DNA of 64,000 nucleotides from positions 203,083 through 267,082 of the forward strand of contig NZ_SORO01000004.1 of the NCBI RefSeq assembly GCF_004368965.1. Direction: 5' to 3'. A program made the translations under genes and the position numbers. This DNA is from Leptospira meyeri (GTDB lineage: Bacteria; Spirochaetota; Leptospiria; Leptospirales; Leptospiraceae). Position 1 is the first letter of the stretch. Each line of letters starts with the position of its first letter. The notes beneath the pieces are model-generated. The model had not been told where the DNA came from, searched no databases, and saw only the letters and a program-made list of their open reading frames with translations. Shown here piece after piece: positions 16,714 through 24,464 of this stretch.

Positions 16714-18294
16714 TTAGTTTGAAGTTAGCTGTTTGGACTGGGTATGGATGGCATTGATCTCCTCATAAAGGAGTTGGACCGAATCTGCAAGTTTTTGCGT
16801 GGTTTCGTCGATGACAGTCACCGCATGATTGATTTCTTTACTGCCAGACATCTGTTCTTGTGCAATCACACCAATTTGTTCCGATAAGACATGTAATTCA
16901 GAAAAAGTAAGTCTCAGTTGTGAATTTAAGTTTTCTTGTTCCGTGACATGACCTTCTAAACTTAAAATTTCGCTTTCGATTCGAAGTAATTCTTGGTTCT
17001 GGCTCTCGACCTGGGTTTTTACTTCTTTTGAATATCTTGTTCCTTCACTGATTTTGATGCCTGCATCTTTTACAATTTTAGCAATGGTACCTGCATTGGA
17101 TTGAGAACGTTCCGCAAGTTTAGCAACTTCTTGTGCTACGACTGCAAATCCACGTCCATGTTCTCCCGCCCTTGCTGCTTCAATAGATGCATTTAACGCT
17201 AGCAAGTTGGTTTGGTCGGCAATTTCTGACATCATTTGGTTGATTTCTTCTACTTTGGAAAATGCTTGGTTTAGTTCTGAGTAGATGCTATTGAGTTCTT
17301 CAGAGGAAATTTTTACTTTTTTGCTAAAATCAGCAGAGAGGCTTACATCCTTTGCGATTTGTGTGGTTTTGGTTTTTACATTTTCACTAATATTTTGAAG
17401 AGATAAAAAGTTTTGATCTACAATTTTGACACGAGCCACTTGGTCTTCCACCAAGTTTGCAGAACTAATTGCCGACGAAGAAAGTTCTTCTACAGAAGCA
17501 GAGATTTCCTCCACAGATGCTGCTTGGTTTTGGGACTGGTTGTGTAGTTCGTCTGACATGGATTGTAGTGTATCGACAGAAGCGGCCAAAGTATTGGCTG
17601 ATTGTTCCAATTGGATGGATTTGTTTGAAATAAAGTTTTGTTTTTCTAAAGTTTCTTTGAGTTTTGTTTTGAGGTCGGATTGCATCTCACGGATCAGTGC
17701 CACCACGAACCGCAAACTAAAAATAACTCCAAAGAAAAAAATAACTTTTTGCACCTCTGTGGCAACGATGATATGGTTGGCTCTTAACATATCAGGACTA
17801 GGTTTGCCGACAAGGGCCGCACCTAGTTTTGCCGATAAATAAATACCACCTAAGTAAAGACAAGTGGAAATGATTCCAACAACCATCACAAGTTTAGATT
17901 CGAAAAGAAAACTGGAATATATCGCAATGAACACAAAGATAATGTAAAAGATACCAGCATTGATTGTATTACTTGCATCACCTTTTGTATAATTATTATA
18001 AATGTCCAAATAAAAGAAACTAACCAAAATGAGTAGATCGATGAAGATAATGGTGAAAGCCCAAGGTTTTTTAATTTCTTTATCTTTCCTTAAATAATGT
18101 CCTGGAATGATTCCATTCAGTAAAAAGATAAGAGAACCAATAAAATTTGGTATAAAACTTTTGGTGGCAACGTTGGCAGCAACTCCCAAAAGAAACACCG
18201 CACTCAATCCGTACTTTGTGTACACAATGAGTGAAACCCCTTTTCGAAAGAGAGTCCTTTCAAATAGGCTGATTTCGTTTGTTTCTGCGGACAT
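16714..18294 (-). CDS. Methyl-accepting chemotaxis protein with multi-TM N-terminus
   Basis: A 526-residue chemoreceptor. The first 215 residues hold about six hydrophobic segments and no large periplasmic domain. The long C-terminal coiled coil carries the highly conserved hairpin tip [22 protein letters not shown] plus [18 protein letters not shown], which binds CheW/CheA. A sensor made mainly of membrane helices suggests detection of a membrane-associated or energy-related signal. No chemotaxis genes are adjacent. Glutamate/glutamine-rich methylation helices flank the tip. The length and the ATG at 18294 fit the family. Confidence 0.95.
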   Translation of the reverse strand: MSAETNEISLFERTLFRKGVSLIVYTKYGLSAVFLLGVAANVATKSFIPNFIGSLIFLLNGIIPGHYLRKDKEIKKPWAFTIIFIDLLILVSFFYLDIYNNYTKGDASNTINAGIFYIIFVFIAIYSSFLFESKLVMVVGIISTCLYLGGIYLSAKLGAALVGKPSPDMLRANHIIVATEVQKVIFFFGVIFSLRFVVALIREMQSDLKTKLKETLEKQNFISNKSIQLEQSANTLAASVDTLQSMSDELHNQSQNQAASVEEISASVEELSSSAISSANLVEDQVARVKIVDQNFLSLQNISENVKTKTTQIAKDVSLSADFSKKVKISSEELNSIYSELNQAFSKVEEINQMMSEIADQTNLLALNASIEAARAGEHGRGFAVVAQEVAKLAERSQSNAGTIAKIVKDAGIKISEGTRYSKEVKTQVESQNQELLRIESEILSLEGHVTEQENLNSQLRLTFSELHVLSEQIGVIAQEQMSGSKEINHAVTVIDETTQKLADSVQLLYEEINAIHTQSKQLTSN

Positions 18295-18502
18295 TCCCTA
18301 GTCTCCTTACTGAATGTTCGAGGTGGCGATTCCCGTAGAAATCACCACACATCCAGTTCTACTGTAACAAGATTTATACTCTCTTTGACGATAAAAAATC
18401 TATATTTTCATTCTGATTCAAAAACTTGCAGTCACGAATATTTTGAACGATCTTTCTCTGTTTGCTTAGAAAGAGATTAAGTATCAATTAATGATGTGAA
18501 GA

Positions 18503-19351
18503 TTATCTTTTCCCAATCAGAATTTCTTCTAAGGCCATGGCTTCTAGAATTTTTCCTCCACGTTCATTCAAATGAATGGCATCGGTTAAATAATAATATC
18601 CATTAGAATCACCTAAATCATCCCAACTAGCAGTCGTGGAATAGTATTTCAAAATTGTCCAATACATCCCCCAAGTGCTTTGGCGATAAGGTTTCCGAAG
18701 ACTCTGATTGGATTCCTCCAGTCCTTTGGCTAAAGTTTCATGAAGAGGTTTGTAAATTGCTTTTTCTTTGGTCACCACTTCCTTTGTGAGTTCAGCGAAT
18801 CGTTTTGATCTTTGGAATGGAATGGAGTTTGGGTCCTCTCCCAAAACGGGCGGGGAAAAAACAATGAGTTTGGCCTTAGTTTCTTTTCGGATTGTTTGAA
18901 TGATTTTTGTTAGGTTGCGAACAAAACTTTCTTCTGTTACTGGATCTTTTAATTTCCAAAGATTAGCATAACGATTGTATTCCTCTTCCGAAAGTGTGGC
19001 TTTTAAATCGTTGGTTCCAATCAGAAGGAAAACAAAATCTGGATTGAGCTGTTTTAAATTATCAAGTTGTTCGAGAATTTGTACCGTCAAACGACTATTA
19101 ATTCCTTCGTTGATGACTTGGTAATCCACTAAAGAAGGATGTTTTGCAATAGAAGCAACATAATCATAACTGACTCGACCATGAGTGATGCTATCTCCTA
19201 GAAAAACAATATTTGAACTTTTGTTTGGTTTCGTTTCAAGTGCCGCCTTGAGATTGTTTGTCGGCACTTTTGTGGCTTGAAAAATGACACAGGATTCAAA
19301 GACAAAAAACAAAAGGATCCAAAGTTTTTTTAGGTGTTTCATGACTTTCAA
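18503..19351 (-). CDS. SGNH/GDSL-family hydrolase lipoprotein
   Basis: A 282-residue predicted lipoprotein with a hydrophobic signal ending FVFESC (C21). SGNH-hydrolase blocks are present: VFLGDSITHG (block I, catalytic Ser in GDS), GTNDLK (block III, Asn) and DAIHLNERG near the C-terminus (block V, Asp and His). These enzymes are esterases, lipases or acetylhydrolases acting on lipids or carbohydrates. Lipidation places it at the envelope. The substrate is unknown. The gene lies 67 bp downstream of the minus-strand TetR regulator, so co-transcription is possible. Confidence 0.9.
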   Translation of the reverse strand: MKVMKHLKKLWILLFFVFESCVIFQATKVPTNNLKAALETKPNKSSNIVFLGDSITHGRVSYDYVASIAKHPSLVDYQVINEGINSRLTVQILEQLDNLKQLNPDFVFLLIGTNDLKATLSEEEYNRYANLWKLKDPVTEESFVRNLTKIIQTIRKETKAKLIVFSPPVLGEDPNSIPFQRSKRFAELTKEVVTKEKAIYKPLHETLAKGLEESNQSLRKPYRQSTWGMYWTILKYYSTTASWDDLGDSNGYYYLTDAIHLNERGGKILEAMALEEILIGKR

Positions 19352-19418
19352 TCGTAATCAAACAAAGAAAACGAAAAAAAGCAAAATTCGAAAAACGAAC
19401 TAAAAAAAGACACCAAAA

Positions 19419-20018
19419 CTACTTTAAAGTTCGTAAAAATCTTTCTAACCAAGGCCTTAGGTTTTGGAATTCCGGTTTTTCATGTTTTAATAACAATCGA
19501 AAGTACAAGGATCCATAGAGAATGTCCATACAAACATCAATTTCCTCGTCTGACAAAACTTGAATCTGTTTGGATGTAATGGCAAATCGAAAGAATTGTT
19601 TTGCTGCCTCTCTTCTAGGGAGTAAATAATTTTCTAAAATCGATTCCGAAAGTTCGCTGTCTTGTTGTCCAGCACCAATGAGTGTGGAGATCACTCTTCC
19701 AAATTTGCCAGAAAATACACCGGAGAGAGCTTCCATTTGTTCTAAGAGGGCTTTCTCAAAAGGAACTTCTTTTGGGAATTCCAAATAGGGTGAAATCATG
19801 TGAGTAACTGTGCTCATTGCTAAATTTGCTTTGTTTGGCCATCGTCGGTAGATGGTGGTTTTGGCGACTCCGGTTTCTTGGACAATATCATCTATGGAAA
19901 AACCATGATACCCTTTCTTTGCTAACATTTCATATGTTGTTTTTAAGACCAAGGGTTCTAGGTCTTCCGATCTGGGGCGACCCGCAGTTTTCGGAGTCAT
20001 TTTCTTTTTTAAAGCCAT
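19419..20018 (-). CDS. TetR/AcrR family transcriptional regulator
   Basis: About 199 residues from the ATG at 20018 (a TTG two codons upstream at 20024 is also open). The N-terminal helix-turn-helix reads GFSIDDIVQETGVAKTTIYRRWPNKANL at about residues 38-65, the standard TetR DNA-binding domain. The rest is an all-helical ligand-binding domain. Two near-identical palindromes lie upstream of the start, between this gene and the divergent NTF2-like gene, so autoregulation and control of the neighbour are likely. The SGNH lipoprotein gene follows on the same strand. The ligand is unknown. Confidence 0.92.
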   Translation of the reverse strand: MALKKKMTPKTAGRPRSEDLEPLVLKTTYEMLAKKGYHGFSIDDIVQETGVAKTTIYRRWPNKANLAMSTVTHMISPYLEFPKEVPFEKALLEQMEALSGVFSGKFGRVISTLIGAGQQDSELSESILENYLLPRREAAKQFFRFAITSKQIQVLSDEEIDVCMDILYGSLYFRLLLKHEKPEFQNLRPWLERFLRTLK

Positions 20019-20059
20019 AAACAAATTTTTTTTAAAAAGTATTGACTGTCAACTACATT

Positions 20060-20100
20060 CCGATACCGATGGTATCGAATAACGATACTATAGGTATCGG
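20060..20100. promoter_or_regulatory. Two adjacent palindromic operators, probable TetR binding sites
   Basis: CGATACCGATGGTATCG (20061-20077, 7-bp arms, 3-base centre) and CGATACTATAGGTATCG (20083-20099, 6-bp arms, 5-base centre) share the CGATA(C)/(G)TATCG half-site. Their centres are 22 bp apart. The pair sits between the divergent TetR regulator and NTF2-like genes. A shorter palindrome TTGACTGTCAA (20042-20052) lies beside them and could provide -35 elements in both directions. Confidence 0.75.
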
Positions 20101-20117
20101 AATTCGAGGAGATTAAA

Positions 20118-20588
20118 ATGAAACCAGTTTTGGTATTAGCTACTTTACTATTGGGAAGCGTTGGCTTGTTTGCAAAATCTGCATCACCATCCGGAGAAAA
20201 GGTATTAGAAACCTTTTTTAGTGAATTTGGAAAAGGAAATGCGGCAGGTGTATTGAATTGTTTTCACCCACAAACCATCATTACGGCCGTACGTAATGAA
20301 AATCGTGGAGAGAATCAATTGTATGGAACTTACAATGGCATTGCCGGTGCAGAGGAATTTTTAAAGAATATGGGTTCCCAGTTGGATACAAAACGTTTCC
20401 AAGTGGATCACATTGTTGGTAAAAAAGATTGGGTGTTTGCAAGTGGAAGTTTTTTACATACCATCAAACAAACAGGCAAACCTTTTGAGAGTGAATGGGC
20501 GTTGAAGGTGCAAATCAAAGATGGAAAAATTCTTTCTTACCACTTTTATGAAGATAGTGCTTCTTTTGTGGTGGCTTCTAAAAAATAA
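20118..20588 (+). CDS. Exported NTF2/SnoaL-like protein
   Basis: A 156-residue protein with a cleavable-type signal peptide (residues 1-20, ending GLFAKS). The mature part has the fold features of an NTF2/SnoaL-like domain: VLETFFSEFGKGNAAGVLNCFHPQTIITA as the initial helix and strand, and VFASGSFLHTIKQTGKPFESEWALKVQIKDGKILSYHFYED as the terminal sheet. This fold binds or transforms small hydrophobic ligands, but catalytic residues cannot be assigned. It is divergent from a TetR gene, and two palindromes precede it, so it is the likely regulated target. GAGGAG lies just upstream of the ATG. Confidence 0.83.
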   Translation: MKPVLVLATLLLGSVGLFAKSASPSGEKVLETFFSEFGKGNAAGVLNCFHPQTIITAVRNENRGENQLYGTYNGIAGAEEFLKNMGSQLDTKRFQVDHIVGKKDWVFASGSFLHTIKQTGKPFESEWALKVQIKDGKILSYHFYEDSASFVVASKK

Positions 20589-20647
20589 AAAAATAGTTCC
20601 TTAAAACTAAAGTTTAATGCTAACCAACTTTGGGAACAAAAAATCCA

Positions 20648-21508
20648 TCAACGAATTGGGAAATAGATATCCGTAATGCGTTTATCGTCCAGTTTTTCTA
20701 GTGGATTCAAATAACATTCCCAAGGTGGTTGGTTTTTTAATTGATAAGATGTTGTTTTAATGTAATCATTCAATATCCATTGATAGATTTTTGGTAAATT
20801 ATGGTAACTTCCTTGGTACCGAATTTGTAAATACTTCCCTCCAGGTATGGTTTGAGATCCAAATCCATCTGGAATTTGCTTTTGGAAAGATCCTACAGTA
20901 ATTCCTAAATCGAATCGTATTTTCCCTTTGGGAGAAATTTCAGGATCATCTTGGCTAATGCCAATCCATTTGTGGTTAGAATGATAAGAACTCCATTTTT
21001 GAATTAACGATTGTAAAGAGAGAACCTCCTTACTCCCCACTAGTGGTCCTGGAAGTTCTTCATAACTCCCAATATGGCGCACATAAATAATCGAAAAAGA
21101 AGATATAGTTTTAATTTGAAAACCAAATTTTGAAATACCATCTGGAATCATTAGGTGGTAGTTTTTCTTTATCGTTTTTTTATTTTGGAATTGTTTTCGG
21201 AACTCGGAGGGTGTGGAACCAATCACACGTTTGAAAGCTTTTGAAAAAGCCTCGTGAGATAAAAAACCAGACTCTATCGCTATTTCTAAAATTGGGAAGT
21301 TTGTAATTTTTAATTCGTAGGCTGCCTTTTCTAAACGTAACCTGCGGATGTATTCTTTGACGTTTTCTCCTTGGATAGATTTAAATAACCTATGGAAATG
21401 CCATTCACTGTAACCTGTAAAAAATGCAATTTGGTTTAAACCAATGCCCTCATCCAATTGTTTTTCCATTTTGTTCCAAACAGGATAGAGGTTGGGTGGT
21501 TTTGGCAT
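20648..21508 (-). CDS. AraC-family regulator with GyrI-like effector-binding domain
   Basis: A 286-residue regulator. Residues about 10-105 contain the double helix-turn-helix of AraC proteins (GIGLNQIAFFTGYSEWHFHRLFKS and FPILEIAIESGFLSHEAFSKAFKRVIGSTPSEFRKQF). Residues about 118-285 form a GyrI-like/SOUL-type effector domain (FQIKTISSFSIIYVRHIGSYEELPG, GKYLQIRYQGSYHNLPKIYQWI), as in Rob-like regulators that sense hydrophobic toxic compounds. The upstream VOC gene on the same strand may be in its operon. A long hairpin lies just before its start codon. Confidence 0.92.
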   Translation of the reverse strand: MPKPPNLYPVWNKMEKQLDEGIGLNQIAFFTGYSEWHFHRLFKSIQGENVKEYIRRLRLEKAAYELKITNFPILEIAIESGFLSHEAFSKAFKRVIGSTPSEFRKQFQNKKTIKKNYHLMIPDGISKFGFQIKTISSFSIIYVRHIGSYEELPGPLVGSKEVLSLQSLIQKWSSYHSNHKWIGISQDDPEISPKGKIRFDLGITVGSFQKQIPDGFGSQTIPGGKYLQIRYQGSYHNLPKIYQWILNDYIKTTSYQLKNQPPWECYLNPLEKLDDKRITDIYFPIR

Positions 21509-21511
21509 GGG

Positions 21512-21554
21512 AGGAACCTTTTTTCTTTCCAGAAGAAAAGTAAAAAAGGTTCCT
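21512..21554 (-). promoter_or_regulatory. Long hairpin covering the AraC-GyrI translation-initiation region
   Basis: AGGAACCTTTTTT (21512-21524) and AAAAAAGGTTCCT (21542-21554) are perfect 13-bp arms around a 17-base loop. On the minus strand the hairpin follows the VOC stop and ends 3 bases before the AraC ATG. The only purine-rich ribosome-binding candidate (AAAAAAGG) is inside the 3' arm, so folding would hide it. It could be a terminator for the VOC gene or a translational control element. Confidence 0.5.
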
Positions 21555-21573
21555 TCGTTTGTCTTTCTTAATT

Positions 21574-21966
21574 TTAGTTCGTATTTCTTTCTTGAACAAT
21601 ATCAATCCCAATTCCATTAGGATCGACTAGGGTAAAATGGACATCTCCCCATTCCTCGGTAGTGAGAGTTAGGTCGATGGGTGCATTGTTCTGTTTCATT
21701 CTTTCGAATTCTTTTGTTACGTCCTTTGATTCAAAAATAAACCAAATCCCCTTTCCTTGGTAAGAACTTTGGAAATATTGTTTTCTCACCTGCGATTGGT
21801 TAGGTTTCATGATTGCCAATTCTACCTCTGGTCGATTTGCCAAACAAAGTAATACAAACCACTCCGATTCAAATTTTGTTTTTAAGCCTAACCATTTTTC
21901 ATAAAATACTCTTGTTTCTTCTAATTTTTCAGTGATGATTCCCGTTTGGATTTGTTGGAATTCCAT
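21574..21966 (-). CDS. VOC-superfamily (glyoxalase/dioxygenase-like) protein
   Basis: A 130-residue protein with the beta-alpha-beta-beta-beta modules of the vicinal oxygen chelate fold. It starts IQTGIITEKLEETRVFYEKWLGLK (residues 6-29) and ends in the typical VHFTLVDPNGIGIDIVQE. Members include glyoxalase I, bleomycin-resistance proteins and extradiol dioxygenases; many small ones are uncharacterised. The canonical first metal ligand is not evident, so a binding role is possible. It lies upstream of an AraC-GyrI regulator on the same strand, a combination often linked to small-molecule stress. Confidence 0.87.
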   Translation of the reverse strand: MEFQQIQTGIITEKLEETRVFYEKWLGLKTKFESEWFVLLCLANRPEVELAIMKPNQSQVRKQYFQSSYQGKGIWFIFESKDVTKEFERMKQNNAPIDLTLTTEEWGDVHFTLVDPNGIGIDIVQERNTN

Positions 21967-22218
21967 ATTCTCTCCTTAAGATTATTTTATTTTACTTGAA
22001 CTGGACATCCATACTGGATCGTTTTTGCGATTTTGAAAAACATTAGTAAAAAATAATAAACAAAAGGTAGGGTAGTTTGATATGCTAAAAATTGGTCCCA
22101 AAAGCCATTGTCACAGTATTGTATTCTTTTTCATGAAAGGATAGAAAAATTGATTCTTTTTTTTCTTCTTTGCAAGAAAAAAATTGACCATTCTTTGTTT
22201 TAACGGCCGTTTGTTTGG

Positions 22219-22683
22219 ATGAACCAGAACTCTACCCAATTCCCAATACAAATTTTCCTTTCGTTTTTTATGTTTTTATTTTTCGGATGTATTGGAGATT
22301 TGTATTATGATACCCGAGATGGTTTGGATGATAGTAAGGTTTCTAGGCATGAGGCCGTAAAAAAATTTAATAGTGCCGTGTTATTGAAACGTTCACTTTG
22401 CCCAGGTTCAATCGATTCAACATTGCTCAGTGCCTCTTACTATACAACCAGTTTAAAATCAGGATGTAATGGTTTCTCAACGACAAAAGAATCGCAAGCC
22501 ACTCTTCGAAGTTGTGGATCTGTATACAGTTACGTTGAAAAAAAAGATTTAACTGTCTGTTTAAGTGAAGTTTTATTTTTTCCGTGCGAATCAATTGTAA
22601 AAGCCTCTGGCACAATCGCACCGAACTTTCCTGTTTGTCGTGGTTTGTTTGGCCCAGGTCCAGCTGGAAGTGTCTATATGTAA
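22219..22683 (+). CDS. Cysteine-rich putative lipoprotein, unknown function
   Basis: A 154-residue protein with a hydrophobic signal ending FLFFGC (C24), a plausible spirochaetal lipobox. The mature part has six further cysteines at roughly even spacing (in SLCPG, SGCNG, RSCGS, TVCLS, FPCES, PVCRG), suggesting disulfide bonds in the envelope. I recognise no functional family. It begins at ATG 22219, preceded by an AT-rich region with a 10-bp A/T inverted repeat at 22158-22183. No operon partner is clear. Confidence 0.7.
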   Translation: MNQNSTQFPIQIFLSFFMFLFFGCIGDLYYDTRDGLDDSKVSRHEAVKKFNSAVLLKRSLCPGSIDSTLLSASYYTTSLKSGCNGFSTTKESQATLRSCGSVYSYVEKKDLTVCLSEVLFFPCESIVKASGTIAPNFPVCRGLFGPGPAGSVYM

Positions 22684-23003
22684 TTTCTTGGTATTCAGAA
22701 TTCGGTTTCCAATCATTTACTTATATTTTTTTGGGCGCATTGCTTTCGCAACCGGGCTCTACGCTCCAATCTTTGCTTTGCAAAGGATTTCCGCTGCGAT
22801 CCCTTGCGCTTTCTGGCATTGTATTTTTCCTTCATTTGAAAATGAAAAGGATAGGGGTGTATCAACTACCAACAAATTTATATATTGTTAGAACCATTTT
22901 AATGAATATTTCATTTTAAACGGAATCTCTTCTCTCTTGACTGCATTTTTAAATCATCTATCATAAAGGATCTACAGATATAAGAAAAAAAGGTGAAAAC
23001 AAG
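22684..23003. repeat. Intergenic region with a GC-richer block (about 22734-22825), possible dispersed repeat
   Basis: This 320-base gap is AT-rich except for a block at about 22734-22825 with clearly higher GC. It contains a CTTTGCAAAG palindrome and a TTGCTTTCGCAA mini-hairpin. No reading frame in it looks like a real gene. A block like this in an AT-rich gap suggests an inserted repeat or REP-like element. That it recurs elsewhere in the genome is inference, since only one copy is visible here. Confidence 0.4.
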
Positions 23004-23897
23004 ATGTGCCCATTTATACACAAACAATTAAAAACATTTTTGTTCTGTTGGGGAATAAGCCTTATTTTTTTCTTTGGATGTAATTCTGTTCAAAATTCCT
23101 TTTTCCTCAGAGTCGATAAAGAGTTTTCTACCCAGCCACTCGAAAGAGAGACAGTCCTTAATGAAGCAGACATTCGGCACATGCCATCCCCTGTACGAAA
23201 ATATTTAAAATACACTGGCGTCATTGGTAAAAATAAAGTTCAAAATGTACGAATTGTTTTTGATGAATTGATGTATAAAAATCCGAAAGCGAAGCCTATG
23301 GTTTCTTCGTCTGAGCAATATAACTTTTTTAAGCGTCCTGCACGTCATTTCTATATGAAGGCAAGTATGATGGGAATTCCATTTCGTGTCCTACATTCCT
23401 ATTCGGAGGAAAGGGCAACAATGTTAGTTCGTGTGGCTTCCCTTTTTAATGCCGTTGATTTAGATAATGACGAACTGTCAATGGCGGAAACTGTTACTGT
23501 GTTAAATGATCTTTGTTTATTCGCACCCGCAGCACTCATTGATAAAAGGATCTCTTGGGAAGCAAATGGTCCCTTATCTGCAAAAGTTTTTTTTAAGAAT
23601 GGGAAGTATCGGGTATCCGCTCTTCTTTTTTTTAATGAAATAGGCGAGTTGGTAGAGTTTGTATCGGATGATCGGTCTGCATTACAAGATGATGGTAGCT
23701 TAAGAAAAGCACGCTGGTCCACACCGATAAAAGATTACAAAGAATGGAACGGAGTGAAGGTGCCAACTTACGGGGAAGCCATCTGGAAGTATCCAGAGGG
23801 GGACTTTACTTACGGAAAGTTCTTTTTAACTAACATTGAATACAACCTACAGGGTTACAAAAAAATAAACTTGGTTTTTATCTTTTCCAATAGTTAA
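23004..23897 (+). CDS. Putative lipoprotein of the DUF6544/DUF6920-like family
   Basis: A 297-residue protein with a hydrophobic N-terminus ending LIFFFGC (about C26), so probably a lipoprotein. The mature part begins with HMPSPVRKYLKYTGVIGKNKVQNVRI, the usual opening of the DUF6544/DUF6920-type family, and continues with repeated beta-strands (SSEQYNFFKRPARHFYMKASMMGIPFRVLHSY, APAALID, GVKVPTYGEAIWKYPEGDFTYGKF). The family has no established function; the extended beta structure resembles LolA-like lipid-binding folds, but that is inference. AAAAAAGGTG upstream of ATG 23004 may serve as ribosome-binding site. Confidence 0.75.
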   Translation: MCPFIHKQLKTFLFCWGISLIFFFGCNSVQNSFFLRVDKEFSTQPLERETVLNEADIRHMPSPVRKYLKYTGVIGKNKVQNVRIVFDELMYKNPKAKPMVSSSEQYNFFKRPARHFYMKASMMGIPFRVLHSYSEERATMLVRVASLFNAVDLDNDELSMAETVTVLNDLCLFAPAALIDKRISWEANGPLSAKVFFKNGKYRVSALLFFNEIGELVEFVSDDRSALQDDGSLRKARWSTPIKDYKEWNGVKVPTYGEAIWKYPEGDFTYGKFFLTNIEYNLQGYKKINLVFIFSNS

Positions 23898-24464
23898 AAT
23901 TGAAAATTCTTTAGGTGGAGTTTTATGTAAGATCTTTTCAAAATATTTTAACAAATTTTCATTTTGAAAACAAATTACTTTTTCTCCATAAGTCCCTGTC
24001 CAAATCCATCGGTAGTTTCGATTAGCGGCGATTTGAATGTTTTTAGTTCTGGGTGTAGATTCCTAAACACAATACATGAAAATAAAAAACTGAAATGATG
24101 AAGAAGGAAAATCAAAACATCCATACTTAAATTGGATATAAAATTCATTTGTTTTTCTTTAAGTCATTGATATGCACATTTAGAATAAAATTGAGAGGTA
24201 AAACAATAACAACTAAATACCTTACCTTAAAATAAGGCTGCCATCTGTTGAAGCTAGTCAAACATTGAGAAGGTAGATGGTAACAATTAGTAGGTGGAGT
24301 AATAAATTTAAATTTGTTGTAATGTATGTTCTTTGGACACTAAAAATTAACTCTGAATGCCATTGGAAATTTATTCATTCTAGGCGCATTTTATTGAAAA
24401 TGGTTTTTTTCCCTTTGTATCATTGAAAAATCCTTATTCTGCTTCGTTTTATGGCAATAAATTT
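23898..24464. other. 567-base intergenic region, nothing recognised
   Basis: AT-rich sequence between the convergent DUF6544-like and GH15 genes. It holds scattered short direct and inverted repeats but no convincing gene, RNA or terminator. A 57-codon minus-strand frame at 23975-24148 was considered and rejected. A decayed gene or lost insertion would fit the unusual length for a convergent gap. Confidence 0.4.

Noticed and set aside
22584..22919. Plus-strand ORFs crossing the GC-richer block after the cysteine-rich lipoprotein
   Set aside because: They overlap the end of a better-supported gene in other frames and run through a probable repeat.
23975..24148. 57-residue minus-strand ORF with a hydrophobic middle
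   Set aside because: No good ribosome-binding site, no recognisable family, and AT-rich surroundings where such frames occur by chance.
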